A DNA stretch of 64,000 nucleotides, taken from Tetrahymena elliotti 4EA (Eukaryota > Ciliophora > Oligohymenophorea > Hymenostomatida > Tetrahymenidae). The stretch spans positions 63,497 through 127,496 of the forward strand of contig JH720316.1 in NCBI GenBank assembly GCA_000231825.2, read 5' to 3'. The translations under genes were made by a program, and so were the position numbers. Under the pieces are notes generated by a model. That model worked only from the letters and a program-made list of their open reading frames with translations, was not told where the DNA came from and made no database searches. Of the stretch, positions 34,601 through 47,250 are shown in pieces (positions within the stretch are counted from its first letter, which is position 1; every line of letters begins with the position of its first letter).

Positions 34601-35623
34601 TAAATTAAATGTAATATAAAAAAAATATGAATGATTGTTATTAATTACTGGTGATATTACAAGCTTTTCAGACTTTGCTAAATATGCTTTTAATACTTAT
34701 TTTGATAGAAAAATATATTTCGTTTATTTAGCATGATTCTGAATAGAAATTACATATTTTAAGAATGTCTAATTTTTCCATCTTCTTTTATTCCTATTTA
34801 AGAATAATCAATTTTTTTCTAGATTTATTTTGTTTGAATTAACTAATTTAATTCTTACCTGCTTGAAAATGTGGTTTGTTTCTTGGAAGGAGTTATAGTC
34901 AGAACTCTTATCCCCTATTAGATTAAATTGATGTTGAGACAACCTTTTAAAGATAAAAGATCTTGCTTTGGATTATAAATTAGTTATAAATCTTTTGATC
35001 ATATTGGTCTTTTTAAAGAAAAAAAATTGCATTGGTTTTTGCTATTATTTGTTACTTTAACTCTACTCTACTTTTAAGCATTATTAATCAGGGCCAAGAG
35101 AATTTTCAATGAAAGATTTACTTTAAACTTGTAGCTTCTTTTTTTTAAACTCGTTAATTGTATTTGCTAAATTATTTATCTTAGTTTGCTATGACTAAAT
35201 GTTTTCTTTTGAAGGAATAAACTTATTCTTAAGAGAAGTAGAAGTTCCTACTTTAATGCTTACAATTGAATTGTTTTGCTTATGAAAAGCTGTAGAATTT
35301 GATTCTTATTTGTCTCCCCCTAATTCTATCACTTTTATTGAATTACTTTTAAAAATAGCTTGCTTTTTCACTGCAAGAGACCTATTTGAAGGATTATCTA
35401 AACAATTTTGGCTAACATCTATCGGAAAAAATACATTCTTGCTTGCATCAAGTTCATTATCAATTTATTTAAATTCATTATCATCAACTTAAAAATTGGT
35501 TGCTTTTACTTCTGAAAATGAAATGTTATTATCGTTTTCTGCAAGTTTCTGTTCACTAAAATTTTTCATATCATTCTACTTTAAAAGATCTCTCCGTAAT
35601 TGAACTCCATTTTATGCACTCAT
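31623..35623 (-). CDS. K2: cyclic-nucleotide-binding K+ channel with zinc knuckle
   Basis: Start ATG 35623-35621, TGA 31625-31623. Exon 1 (35623-34859, exactly 255 codons) is a polar N-terminus ending with FFFFKKTNMIKRFITNLQSK, the conserved basic motif before S1. Membrane exons fall at about 34300-33800. The pore at about 33600-33545 reads VAGLYWSTITMTTIGYGD, followed by S6 (IYVSIVSLISCGIFGYSI). The C-linker and binding domain lie at about 33290-32830 (SLNFSKAFLDKL, MKLGPETDLYKQG). The knuckle CESCGKFNHLFFDC is at about 32620-32570. The tail (32160-31623) is Ser/Lys rich with AIYFPHNNQDK and a very basic end, KKKRYKSKSPLKKK, which could bind lipid or serve as a localisation signal (inference). 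Architecture equals K1 and K4/K5. It is probably a plasma or ciliary membrane channel opened by cAMP or cGMP. Confidence 0.85.
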
Positions 35624-36104
35624 TTTTATAGTTTAATTTATGGTTAATAATTATTCTTAATCAAAAAACTATTAATTATTAACAATTACATGTAATTTAT
35701 TTCTTAATTACTATTATATTACACAGTATTTCTGTGATTATCAAAATCTTAATTTCATTAAATAGAAACTATAAATTAGATGTAATATTATCAATCAATA
35801 AAGGCAACTAAATTTTTAAACATATAAATATTGCATATAATAAGTAGTGTCAATCAAATTAATAGTAAACTCAACATTAAAAAAAATTAACCTCATAAAA
35901 ATACAAAATGAAAAATGAAAAATCTTTAATCATACATTCAAAAAAGCAGCCAGGTTTTTTTTTGCATTAATATATTTTTTTTAAAATTTTTAAATATTAA
36001 ATAAAAAATTAATAAATTAAATAGAAATATTTAGATGCAGTTTTATTGTTTATGAATCAAACAAAACAAAAATTAATTAGATGACTTACATTAATTATAA
36101 TATT
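35624..36104. other. Intergenic between K2 and K3
   Basis: AT-rich, no coding signal. It contains the K2 5' flank and K3 3' flank. Confidence 0.4.
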
Positions 36105-38956
36105 TCATTAAATCTCTTTTTCAAATATTTAAATTTATTAAAGGTGATAAGAGATTTAATGATTGAAGAGATTATTCATATTATGAATTAGGAATATTTT
36201 TAGATTTATCTTTTTTTATTATTGACTGAGAGATCTTATTTGATTTACTAGTTTTAAAGAGTTTTTTTTTTAATTTTCTTCGATTAAAGTTATCTGTAAT
36301 CTAGTATCTAGTATTACATTACTCAGATTGTTATGAGGGAAGTAAATTTAATAATTATTGAATCTGTCAAAATGCTAAAACCACAAATTAGATGAAATAA
36401 AATTCTACTTATCAAAGCTTAAAGCCTATAATTCTGATAATTATATTTAGAGTTCTGTTTGAAACGATTACAGTTTATTATTTCTGCCACTTTAATTTTC
36501 CTAATTAAGAGAGTCTTATCTATAGCTATTAAGAGTGTTTTATTACTTAAACTAAATTTACTAATTCTCAATCTTATCTATTTAACTTAAAGCTGACTAT
36601 TTCTAATAATTATTAACAGAACTTTCTTTTGGATAAATATTTATTTTATTCTAACTTGTTGTTTTCAATTCTTCTTAGTTTTAATTCTGATTCAAATTTT
36701 GTTAATATTCAAAATTTTTATTTGTTTTTGAAAAGTCTTTTTGGAAAGAACTTCTTCTTTGATATTTGTTATTAGATTGTATTGCATAATAATTATTTTC
36801 AAGCTAAAATTATTTTTAGTTATCTTTTTGAATTGAGCAATGACTACTTGGTTCATCTATTCTTTTTTAATTAAAAAATAAATAAATATTATATATTAAA
36901 ATTAACTTACTCTTTCTCTCGATTTTTATCCTATTAATTATCTGGATTAAAAATATACTCATCCTCAATTCCTATTTATTCTATTTAATTTTTCTTATTT
37001 TAAATTTCTTACAACACTAATTCTGAACAAATGTATGAACAAAAAGCATTTAAACCTCTTGGTTTCTTCCTTTGAAAAGTTTCATCTCTTTATTATTTTT
37101 CTGAATGATTTTATTTACACAGTATTTTTTAAGTATTTGGTTAATATTGTAGTAAATTGCAATTGAGAATCCGATGATTAAATTTGCCACAACTTTCACA
37201 TTTCTTATTTAGGAATTTATAGTTTTAATTTTGTCTTAGTTCATTTTTAATAAAATTATAGCTTTCGTAATTTAATAAAAATAAATTTTAATCTTGTGAA
37301 AAGGGAAAAATAATTTTTAATTATCAATTTACTAAGTCCTTTTCATGTTGCTAAAGTATTTGATAGAAATCTTCAAATTCCAAAAACAAAAGAGAAACTA
37401 CTTTATGACTTTGCTTAGAACATTCTTCCACTTTGAGTGAAAAATTCTACTTAACCGAGCATGCTTCCTTTCTAATAAAAAAATATTTTTACTTTGTGAA
37501 TGAATGAATTTTTTTTAATTTAGGCAGATATTTTTGAAGTCATATAAATCAGATGAATTTTTTTTGGATTAATTCAATCTATTCCTTTATTTTTCCAATT
37601 TTATTGATTAAATTTAACCATAAGATATCACTGTAAAATAAACTGAATTTAATGAATATCAAAAACTTATCAGTAAATATGATAAAGTTAAATTTTATTT
37701 GTTTGTTTCTTTACAATTAATATTAAAGTAAATTAAAATTTTTAGTAAGCTAAAAACAAAACAAGTTAAAAGAAAAATTAATTAGTTTTTGACTGAAAAT
37801 GGTTGTTTTAAAATCTACTCAAAAATGAAAAATTCAAAAATTAGCCATACTTTTTCAAGCAAATTTATATTTTTTTTTTATTCGCTAATATTTTTCGTGT
37901 TTTTTAATACTTATAAATACTAAAACCTAGTATTAATTTTATTATTTAACTAATATTTATAAAAACTTTTATTTTCAAAATATGGTCTCTTAAAAAAACA
38001 GTAGAGAAATCTATTTAGAAGTTTTACAGTATCTAAAAAATACCAAATTATCAATAAAAAATTAGGTGAACGATTAGATAAGAAAATCATATTTGTAATA
38101 TTTGAAGTATTCAAATTAAAACAAATTGTGCTAATGAACAATTTCTACTCAAAATTTTTAAAGATTTAAACAAAAACATTTAAATTTAAGAAAATGTTTT
38201 ATTTAAGAGAGAGGCTGTTAATACTTTTAATAAAAATAATTATATAGGTGGTTATTAAAAATACAATAATTTAGTCAAAAATAATTAAGAAAAGTAAATT
38301 TTACATTTTATACTGAAAATTATTTTTAATAATTGCCTTATTGAATATACATAGTGATAGAGCCTTTCTGTACAAAGAACAATCTATTATCTATTTATCC
38401 TAATTGGTATAAATCAGTTTCAGGACCAATTTTTAATTATTTTATTTTCATTGAAAGCTCATCAAGAAATGGTTTTGTGAAATTTAAAGAGAATAATTTT
38501 TATGAATATAAATATTTATGATTCATCTCATATTTAATCTTCCTCATAGATTTAGGAAGATTATCTATCATAGCAAGTCCTTCTTCTTCTAGACTTTAAT
38601 CACCTTCTTTATGCAAATACTCATAGTACTTCATAATTTAATATGTTATTTTCTTACTCAGTTATCTAGAATTCATCAATTTATTTAAAGCCTTGAAAAA
38701 TATTTATTAACATTTAAATCTGTAACATTAAATTTTTATAATTACCTGCATTTTTTTGTTAAATATTTCTGATTTTTTTTATATCTCTCCCACTATTTCT
38801 TGAATTTAACTTATGGAATATCCAAAAATACCACATGAAATCAGTGTAACAATAGAGACATATATCCTTTCTATTTTTGAGATTGGTGCTATATCTCCAC
38901 ATCCTATTGTTGTCATAGTAATCGTAGACCAGTAAATTGCAGCAAATGAGAGTAAA
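36105..38956 (-). pseudogene. K3: 5'-truncated K+ channel copy with altered selectivity filter
   Basis: Homology to K4/K5 starts abruptly at about 38956 in the pore exon and runs to the C-terminus (TGA 36107-36105). The N-terminal exon and S1-S5 are absent; the next 860 bp upstream hold nothing channel-like. The surviving part reads AAIYWSTITMTTIGCGD (about 38950-38893), so the filter Tyr is Cys. It then has S6, C-linker, the binding domain (about 38690-37440), knuckle CESCGKFNHRILNC (about 37200-37155) and the conserved YFPHNNLSNVI tail (about 36355). Most of the remaining frame lacks TGA, so truncation is fairly recent or selection persists on the soluble half. It is most likely a pseudogene; a transcript encoding a soluble cyclic-nucleotide-binding protein cannot be excluded. 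Confidence 0.75.
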
Positions 38957-39820
38957 TGTGTTATTTTACATTAAATTAAATTATTTTTTGATAAAAATCA
39001 CAAAATTTATATTTTGCTTTTGTTCTTGATTATTTTATTTTCTTAGTGAATTGCACTTATTTTAATATTTTTAGAAATTTCTTTTTTCTTATTTGTACTT
39101 ATCAAGCAAAAGTTTTAATCAAAATTTACATCAAGCTACTACCTTATTTTTCTTGGTTCACAAATAAAAAGGTTACTTACTTAATTTTTTAAAATAAAAA
39201 TATTTATTTATGAAAAAGCCAAACAAATTAAGTTCAAATTTCTAGTGTCATATAAATAATAGTGGTTATCAATACACTCAATATTATTAATATTTAAACT
39301 TTTTTTCTTTGTGCATTTAGTTAATTTGTTTTCAGCCAACATTTAGATTACATTGGTTATTTGTTAATGTTTAGCTTTTTTGGATTACGTTACATAATTA
39401 ACAAATAAATGATTATTAAGGATAATCAAATAAAAAAAAGATAAAATTTATATTTAATGTAATTAATTTGATCATATTTATATTTTAGATACCTAATTTT
39501 ACAATTATTAAAATTTTAAACCTCATTTACGAAAAAGAAACAAAAAAAATAATTATATTATTATGTATATATTACAATAAATTTTGTTGATTTTTTGAAA
39601 AGAAGTAATTATTAGTATGGATTATTAGCTTTTAGAGAGAGATAAATATAAAAGATTAAATATATAATTGCTATTTAAATAAAAAACTATTTTATAAACT
39701 ATTTTAAGTAATTATTGTTTAATTTTAAAACAAAAATAAATTAGATAAGGATAAATTATATTAATAAAGAAAAGCCTCCAATTTGTGTTTAAGAGCAATT
39801 AGCTTAGAAATAATCATATT
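38957..39820. other. Intergenic, replaces the missing 5' half of K3
   Basis: No exon of S1-S5 or of the N-terminus can be found here on either strand. It is only AT-rich sequence. The sharp loss of similarity to K4/K5 at about 38956 marks the duplication or deletion breakpoint. Confidence 0.5.
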
Positions 39821-42800
39821 TCATGCTGAAGAGCAATTTAAAAAATTTGTTAAAGAAATTGCAAATATTATTTTTATATCACATTAAATCTCTTTTTCAA
39901 ATGTTTAAGTTTATTGAAGGTGATAAGAGATTTAATGATTGGAGAGATTATTCATATTATGAGTTTGGAACATTTTTAGATTTATCTTTTTTTGTTATTG
40001 ACTGAGAGAGCTTCTTAGATTTACCAATTTTTTAAACTTTTTTTTTAAATTTCTTCAATGAAAGTTTTCTGTAATTTAGCAATACATTACTTAGGTTATT
40101 ATGAGGAAAGTAAATTTAAAAATTCTTAAATCTATCAAAATGCTAAAACCACAAATTAGATGGTACATAATTCTACTTGTCAAAACTTAAAGCTTATTAT
40201 TCAGACAAGTGTATCTAGAATTAAGTTTGAAATGATTAAAGTTTATTATTTCGACCACTTTAATTTTCCTAATTAAGAGAATCTTATCGATAGCCAGAGA
40301 GAGTATTTTATTACTTAAGCTAAATTTGTTAATTTTCAATATTATCCATTTAGCTTAAAGCTGAGTATTACTGATAATTACTAACTGTATTTTCTTTTGA
40401 ATAAATATTTATTTTAATCTAACTTGCTGTTTTCAATTCTTCTTAATTTTGATTCTGATTCGTGCTTTGCTATTATTCTAAATTTTTAATTACTTTTGAA
40501 AAATCTAATTTCATAGAATTTTTTCTTTGATATTTATTGTTAGATTTCTGTGAACAATAAGTATTTTCTTTCAAAAATTATTTTTAGTTATCATTTTAAC
40601 TTTAACTTTGTTCATTCCTTTTTTTAATAAAAATTTAATAAATATAATTTTTTTACTTTTTATTTAAAATGAAATGAATATTAATAAAAAATCATCTTAC
40701 TCAATATTTTCACTTGAATCTTATTAATTTTCAGAAAGGAAAATATACTCATCATCAAATCCTGTTTATTAAATCTAATTTTTATTATTTTAAATTACCT
40801 GCTATACTATTTCAGAGCAAATGTATTAATAAAAGGCATTTAAACTTCTTGATTTCTTTCTATTAAAAGTTGTATCTCTATCATTATTTTCTTAAAGATT
40901 TTATTTACACAGTATTTTTTTAATATTTGGTTAATATTGCAGCAAGTTGCAATTGATAATCTGATGATTAAATTTACCACAGCTTTCACATTTTTTATTG
41001 AGAAATTAATAGTTTTGATTTTATCTTAGTTAATCTTTAATAAAATTATAGCTTTCCTAGTATTAAAAAAGAAAATTTTATTTTATTAACATTAAATGTC
41101 AATTTACTAAGTCCTTTTCATGTTACTAAAGAATTTGATAGAAATCTTCAAATTCTAAAAACAGTAGAGAAACTACACTTTGTGATTTTGCTTAAAACAC
41201 TCTTCCACTTCTAGTAAAAAATTCTACCTCTCCGAACATACATCCTTTCTAATTAAAAAAATATACAAATCAATCGATAAATGAATTTTATTTTTAATTT
41301 AGAATGATATTTTTATTCAAGTAATCTGTGAGTTTACTTTGTTTCTGGAGAAATTTAATTAATTTGATTTACAATTTTTGTATTTTTTGATTAAATTTAA
41401 ATGATAAGATATCTTCTAAAATTAAATAGATTTTATGTATTTAGTAACCAGTCTAAGGACTCTATCAGTAGTTTTTTGACTCAAAAAAATTGAATTACAA
41501 GTTAATAAAAAAATTTTAATTAAAAATTAGGAGATTCACTGTAAATGTATGAAAATACCATAATAACTTAAATGAGATAATAAATAATAATTGAATAATA
41601 CAACGTATTTGTATTGATTTTTATGCAAAATTTGTCTTGATTCAAAAGAAAAATTCTGAAATAATGTTAAAGCTTTTTATTTTCAGATAAATTTAATTAA
41701 TTTTTAATCAAATAATTATTTGTGTTATTAATATTAAGATCTAGGCAAAATAGATTTTTATATTGTTAAAAAATACAAAAATTTGATAAGAAAAAAGTGA
41801 AAAAAAATAAATTAATCAATACTTACATTTAATACTGTACATTCATTTTAATGATTGCCTTATTGAATATATAGAGCAATAGAGCCTTTCTGTACAAAGA
41901 ACAATCTATTATCTAATTATCCTAATTGATATAAATCAGTTTCAGGACCAATTTTTAGTTATTTGATTTTCATTGAAAGCTCATCTAGAAATGGTTTTGT
42001 GAAATTTAAAGAGAATAATTTTTATGAATATATATATTTATGATTCATCTCATATTTAATCTTTTCTCTCATAGATTTAGGAAGGTCATCTATCATTGCA
42101 AGTCCTTCTTCTTCTAAACTTTAATCACATTCTTTATGTAAATACTCATAGTACTTTATAACTTAATATGTTATTTTCTTACTCAGTTATCTAGAATTCA
42201 TCAATTTATTTAAGGCCTTAAAGTATATTAATAAATATTTAAAATCAAATACATTAAAGTAATTATTTAATTAGTAACCTGCATTTTTTTATTAAATATT
42301 TCTGATTTTTTTTACATCTCTGCAACAATTTCTTGAATTTAACTTATCGAATATCCAAAAATACCACATGAAATTAGTGTAACAATAGAGACATAAATCC
42401 TTTCTACATTTGAGATTGGTACTATATCTCCATATCCAATGGTCGTCATAGTAATTGTAGACCAATAAATTGCAGCAACATATTTTGAAAAATTAGAACT
42501 AATATCCATCTTCATTTTAATTTGTTGATATTTTTCATCTTATAAGCCAAATAAAAGGAAAAAAGAAGCTTAAATATTGATGAATGTAATAACTGTTAAG
42601 ATTAACAGTGATATTCTTTTAAATATTACATGCTTTGCTTCTTAATCAAATTTCTGGAATAATTCTTTGTAAGTGCGAATAACTCTAAAAATTCTTAATA
42701 CCAAAATATATTCTAAATAACGCAGACAGTAAAAATTCACAGAAAGATAATATGATAGTAAAATAAAAAAGTCAAACCTATTTCAAATTTACAATCAAAC

Positions 42801-44258
42801 AAAATAAATTAATTGACTTTTTTAAATCTAATTGAAGGTATTTACATGAATTCTTTCTTAAAATACCTGGAAAGTATATATTCTCTACTAATAATGATTC
42901 TACCTCTTTTAAAAACTGCCTAATTAAAAAATAAAAAGTAATCTTTGACTATAAAAGAAATATAATAAAATATCTTACTCTATTTAGGTTAATTACTGTT
43001 TCGATTATCAGAAAACAAAAAATTATAATTTAAAAAGAAGAAAGCTCTCTATCCAATTCTTATTATTTTGCTAGATCAAAGTTAACTCTATAAGGCACAT
43101 AAAAAACAATTGATATCCATAAAACAGTTATTAACACATCCCAAATCAACAAAAACAAAGAATCCTTTTTTTTATTCGTTAAATCTTATTTAATGCAAAG
43201 TATTTTTAACAAGAAAGAAAATATCAAATAAAAATTTTTTTAAAGGAAAAAAAAAGCAAAAATGGATTAAAAAAATTACAGGAGTAGCAATCAGCTTTTC
43301 AGTTGAAACGAGGTAGTTTCTAAAGACTATTTTTAGCACAACATGATTATTGAATAACTATAAATAAATTAGAAATGATATTTTACTTATTCTTAATTTT
43401 GTCAAGTGAGTTGAATTATTTTGTTCCTTTTATTTTAATTAATATAAATATGTAAGTTTTTTATTTAGTAAATTTTAACTTCTTATCAAAAATACAAAAA
43501 TTAATGAAATAATAAATAAATACTTATTTTTGAATTAGACCTTACTGTAAAAAGTAAAAATAATCAGAGCTCTAGTCATTCAAAATAGTGAATTATTTAT
43601 AACTAAAGTTTTTGAAATTAAATGAATAGGCATACTGTAAAAGGTTACTGACGAATCTTTTAATCAAATAAGTCTTTTTAAAAAATAAGGTATTGGATGT
43701 CTTAATTTAGTTCTAGCTCTTTTTATCAGAGTTTTCACTAATTTGATTTTATAGTTAATTTCTACTACTTGAAAAATAGCTTTTTAAAGGAATCTGTGGA
43801 ATTGAAATTATTTAAGCAAGCATAATCTTTTTTTTCTACTCTTACATAGATTTCTCTAAAGAACTTGAATTCTATCTTTTAACTAACTTCTATTCAGCTA
43901 CTAAAACATTAATATTTTCTGAATGTAGAACATCATTTTCTGGAATAAGTTGACTTTAATCCATTACACTTTAGTAATTGCTCTATTATATTTTCATTCT
44001 AAAACTTTATCCATCAACTTCGATAAATTAGTTTTAAGAAATATTTAATGACAATTATTCATCATTTTTAGGTACTTCCTACTTATATATATCCTTATTA
44101 TTTATGCTTGACTAATTTTTTTCAATCTTTGGCTTCCTCTCAAAAGAAAATGATAGGTTACTCAAGTCGTCCTTTTCTTTCTCTTTTTCTTTATTAAAGT
44201 CCTACATTTAGTCGATTAAGCAAAAACTTTTTACTTTTGTTACGCCTTATCTTCTCAT
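39821..44258 (-). CDS. K4: cyclic-nucleotide-binding K+ channel with zinc knuckle
   Basis: Start ATG 44258-44256, TGA 39823-39821. Exon 1 (44258-43524) is 245 codons, the same length as in K5, and ends with TYLIKRFVSNLLQYAYSFNF before S1. S1-S3 lie at about 43300-42900 and S4-S5 at about 42830-42560. The pore at about 42480-42425 reads VAAIYWSTITMTTIGYGD. S6 follows at about 42400-42280 (IYVSIVTLISCGIFGYSI). The binding domain covers about 42210-41220, with the LGPETDLYQLG phosphate-binding area near 41940. The knuckle CESCGKFNHQIINC is at about 41010-40965. The tail ends after YFPHNN. Domain order matches the other members. It is nearly identical in exon structure to K5 and is a recent duplicate of it. 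Expected role: K+ efflux controlled by a cyclic nucleotide at a cell or ciliary membrane (family knowledge, not shown). Confidence 0.85.
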
Positions 44259-44839
44259 ACTTCTTCTTGGCTTTCCTTTAATTTATAGTCTTAGTTTAGG
44301 AATTAATTAATTAATTATCTTTTTTATATTAAAAATTTCATTATAATATAAAATCAAAAATCATCAGAGACCATAAAGCTTGGAGTTTCTTTAAAAAAAC
44401 AAATTTATTAAACAACTCATAATTTATTACAAATCACAAAATATAAAATGCAATTATTAAATTTTCCTTTTTATTTTATAAAATTTAAATTTTTTGTAAA
44501 TGTAAACATCTTTTCATTAAAATTTATTTTTTAGATTTCGAAAGAAAAAAACATTTTTTTCATATTTACTTTATTAGTACTAATTTTACTAATTTTAATA
44601 TGTATTTAACCAATCAACTATTCATAAATAAGATTTAACAAGAAACACTTTAAATCTTTTCATGCATCTATTTTATTTTTAGGCTGTATAAAGAAAAAAT
44701 TTTTAAATTAAGTTAGATAAAGATAGTAATAACAAAAAATTAAAAAGAAATTTTAGAATGATGATATAATTTTATTTTTAATCAAAAAACAAAATAAAAT
44801 TAGATGATAAATATTATTTAAAATATTCATATTAAATCT
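44259..44839. other. Intergenic, K4 upstream flank
   Basis: AT-rich, no coding signal. It likely contains the K4 promoter. The first about 130 bp next to the ATG resemble the equivalent stretch upstream of K5 (51937 onward). Confidence 0.4.
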
Positions 44840-46195
44840 CTTTCAAATGTTTAAATTTATTGAAGGTGATAAGAGATTCAATGATTGAAGAGATTATTCA
44901 TACTAAGAAAATGGAACATTTTTATATTTATCTTTTTTTGGTATAGACTGAGAGATCTTATGAGATTTGCCATTTTTTAAAAGTTTTTTTTTAGTTTTCT
45001 TCAACTAAAGTTTTCTGAAATTTAGTATTACATTACTCAGATTATTATGTGGGAAATAAATTTAATAATTCTTAAATCGGTCAAAATGCTAAAACAACAA
45101 ATAAGATGAAATTAAATTCTACTTGCCAAAACTTAAAGCTTATTATTCTGACAAGTAAATCTAGAATTCAGATTGAAAGGATTAAAGTTAGTTTATTATT
45201 TCTACCACTTTAAATTTCCTAATTAAGAGAATCTTATCTATAACCATAGAGAGTATTATATTATTTAAACTAAATTTATTAATTTTCAATATTCTCCGTT
45301 TATCTTAAAGCTGAGCATTGCATTGCTGATAATTACAAAGAGTATTTTCTTTTGGATAAATATTTATTTTAATCTAACTTGTTGCTTTTAGTTCTTCTTA
45401 GTTTTAAATCTGATTCATATGCTGTTATTATTCAAAATTTTTAATTGTTTTTGAAAAATCTTTTTTAAGAGAACTTTTTCTTTTAAATTTATTTTTAGAT
45501 TGCTGTGAACAGTAATTATCTATCTAAAATTATTTTTAGTTATCTTTTTGAATTTAGAGATGACTACTTGCCTCATCTTTCCTTTTTTAATCAAAAATTA
45601 ATAAATTTCTATTTTAAAATTAACTTACTCTTTCGCGGGATTTTCTACATATTATCTGAATTAAAAAGATACTCATCCTCAATTCCTATTTATTCTATTT
45701 AGTTTTTCTTAATTTAAACTATCTACTATTCTAATTGGGAGGAAATGTATTAATACAGGGCATTTATACTTCTTTGTTTCTTCCTTTTAAAAGTTTCATC
45801 TCTTTTAATTTTTCTTAAAGATTTTATTTAACAATATTTTTTAAATATTAGGTTAATATTGTAGCAAATTGCAATTGAGAATCTGATGATTAAATTTTCC
45901 ACAACTTTCATATTTTTTATTTAGGAATTTATAGTTTTAATTTTGTCTTAGTTAATCTTTAATAAAATTATAGGTCTCCTTTTATTTTTATAAAAAAATT
46001 GAATCTCATTTTTAAAATACTTTTCATTTTTAATTTTGGATTTACTAAATCTTTTTCATTTTGCTAAAGAATTTGATAGAAATCTTCTAATTCTAAATAC
46101 AAGAGAGAAAAAACGTTTTATGATCAAGCCTAATACATTCTTCCACTTTGAGTAAAAAATTCTACTTCTCCAAACATACTTCCTTTCTAATTAAA
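44840..46195 (-). pseudogene. 3' fragment of a K+ channel gene
   Basis: Only the last exons of the family are present, from the end of the binding domain (GSMFGEVEFF, about 46180) to the C-terminal tail. The first zinc-knuckle cysteine is replaced by tyrosine (YESCGKFNHQILNC, about 45930-45875), and the end of the frame has small deletions relative to K3/K4. Pore, S1-S6 and most of the ligand pocket are missing. It lies between K4 and K5 and is a relic of tandem duplication. Non-functional as a channel. Confidence 0.8.
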
Positions 46196-47250
46196 AAAAT
46201 ATTTAAACTTAGTGGATGAATTTTTAATTTTGAAAGATGTTTTTAGAGTAATCTAAGAAATATGAGAGATGAAATAGTAATTTGAATATTTTAATTAATT
46301 TGATTTAGTATTTATTTGTGCCTTTTACTTGATTTAATTTAATCCGTAAGGTATCTCTGTAATTTAAATTGATTTTAGTTAATCTGTAAAACTAAGCAGT
46401 TTTTAAATAATGATTTCTTCTTCAGAATTGTAAGTTAAATTTATATTAAATTGATTAATATAATCTTTATATACCAAATTTTTCAGTGAGTTAAAAACAA
46501 ATAATAAAGAAAACTAATTATTTTCATGTTTTTGAGTTAAAATAGATTCTTATTTTTATAAAATTTGTATCATTTGCTTTAAAATCTTATCAACAATTAA
46601 AAAATTCAAAATTAACCACACTTTGTTTATTTTCTGATATTTAAATCATCGTTTGAATACTTGATTAGTATTTTGGTTGATTTTATTAAATCAAAAGGTG
46701 AAAAGAGTTTTATTTGTATTTGAGAATATATTACTTATTTGCAAATGCTGATTAATTTTATTTGTCAAAAATAAATTATTTGGGATGAGCAAAATTTAAT
46801 AGACCAAAAATATTTTTTCAGTGTTTAGTAAATAGGGCGTAGTAAATATAGATGTCTTGGAATACCGAGATAGTAAAAATTCAAAATTTTTTGATGAGAT
46901 TGAGCTGAGGGTTTTAGCACAATTTTTTAGATCACCCTGTTCTAGAGATGTTTAGTCAAATATGATAAGAATAATTTAATCAATTACAAAAATTAAAAAT
47001 AATTATTTAATTTTCAATTTTTTTATTTATTTATTTGATAAATTTTCTCCTTAATTTCATTTGCTAAAAAGAAACAAAAAAATCATTTTTTCTTCTAGGT
47101 TCAAGTCTGGAGTAGATTTTTTGAAAATGAATAATTTTTAGAATTGATTATTTAATTTTAGAGAGAAATAAATGTAAAAGATCAAATGTATATATTATTC
47201 AAATCTAAAATTATTTTATAAATTTAAATCAATAATTATTTTATAAATTA
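46196..47250. other. Intergenic between channel fragment and K5
   Basis: Mostly AT-rich. A segment at about 46840-46960 is visibly less AT-rich (gatgtcttggaataccgaga, then gagctgaggg and gatcaccctgttctagagat) and has no open frame I can assign. It could be an old insertion. Confidence 0.4.

Noticed and set aside
39823..40005. Plus-strand frame over the K4 C-terminus
   Set aside because: Antisense shadow; the minus strand carries the conserved tail. The same shadow appears at 35310-35492 (K2) and 45505-45702 (channel fragment).
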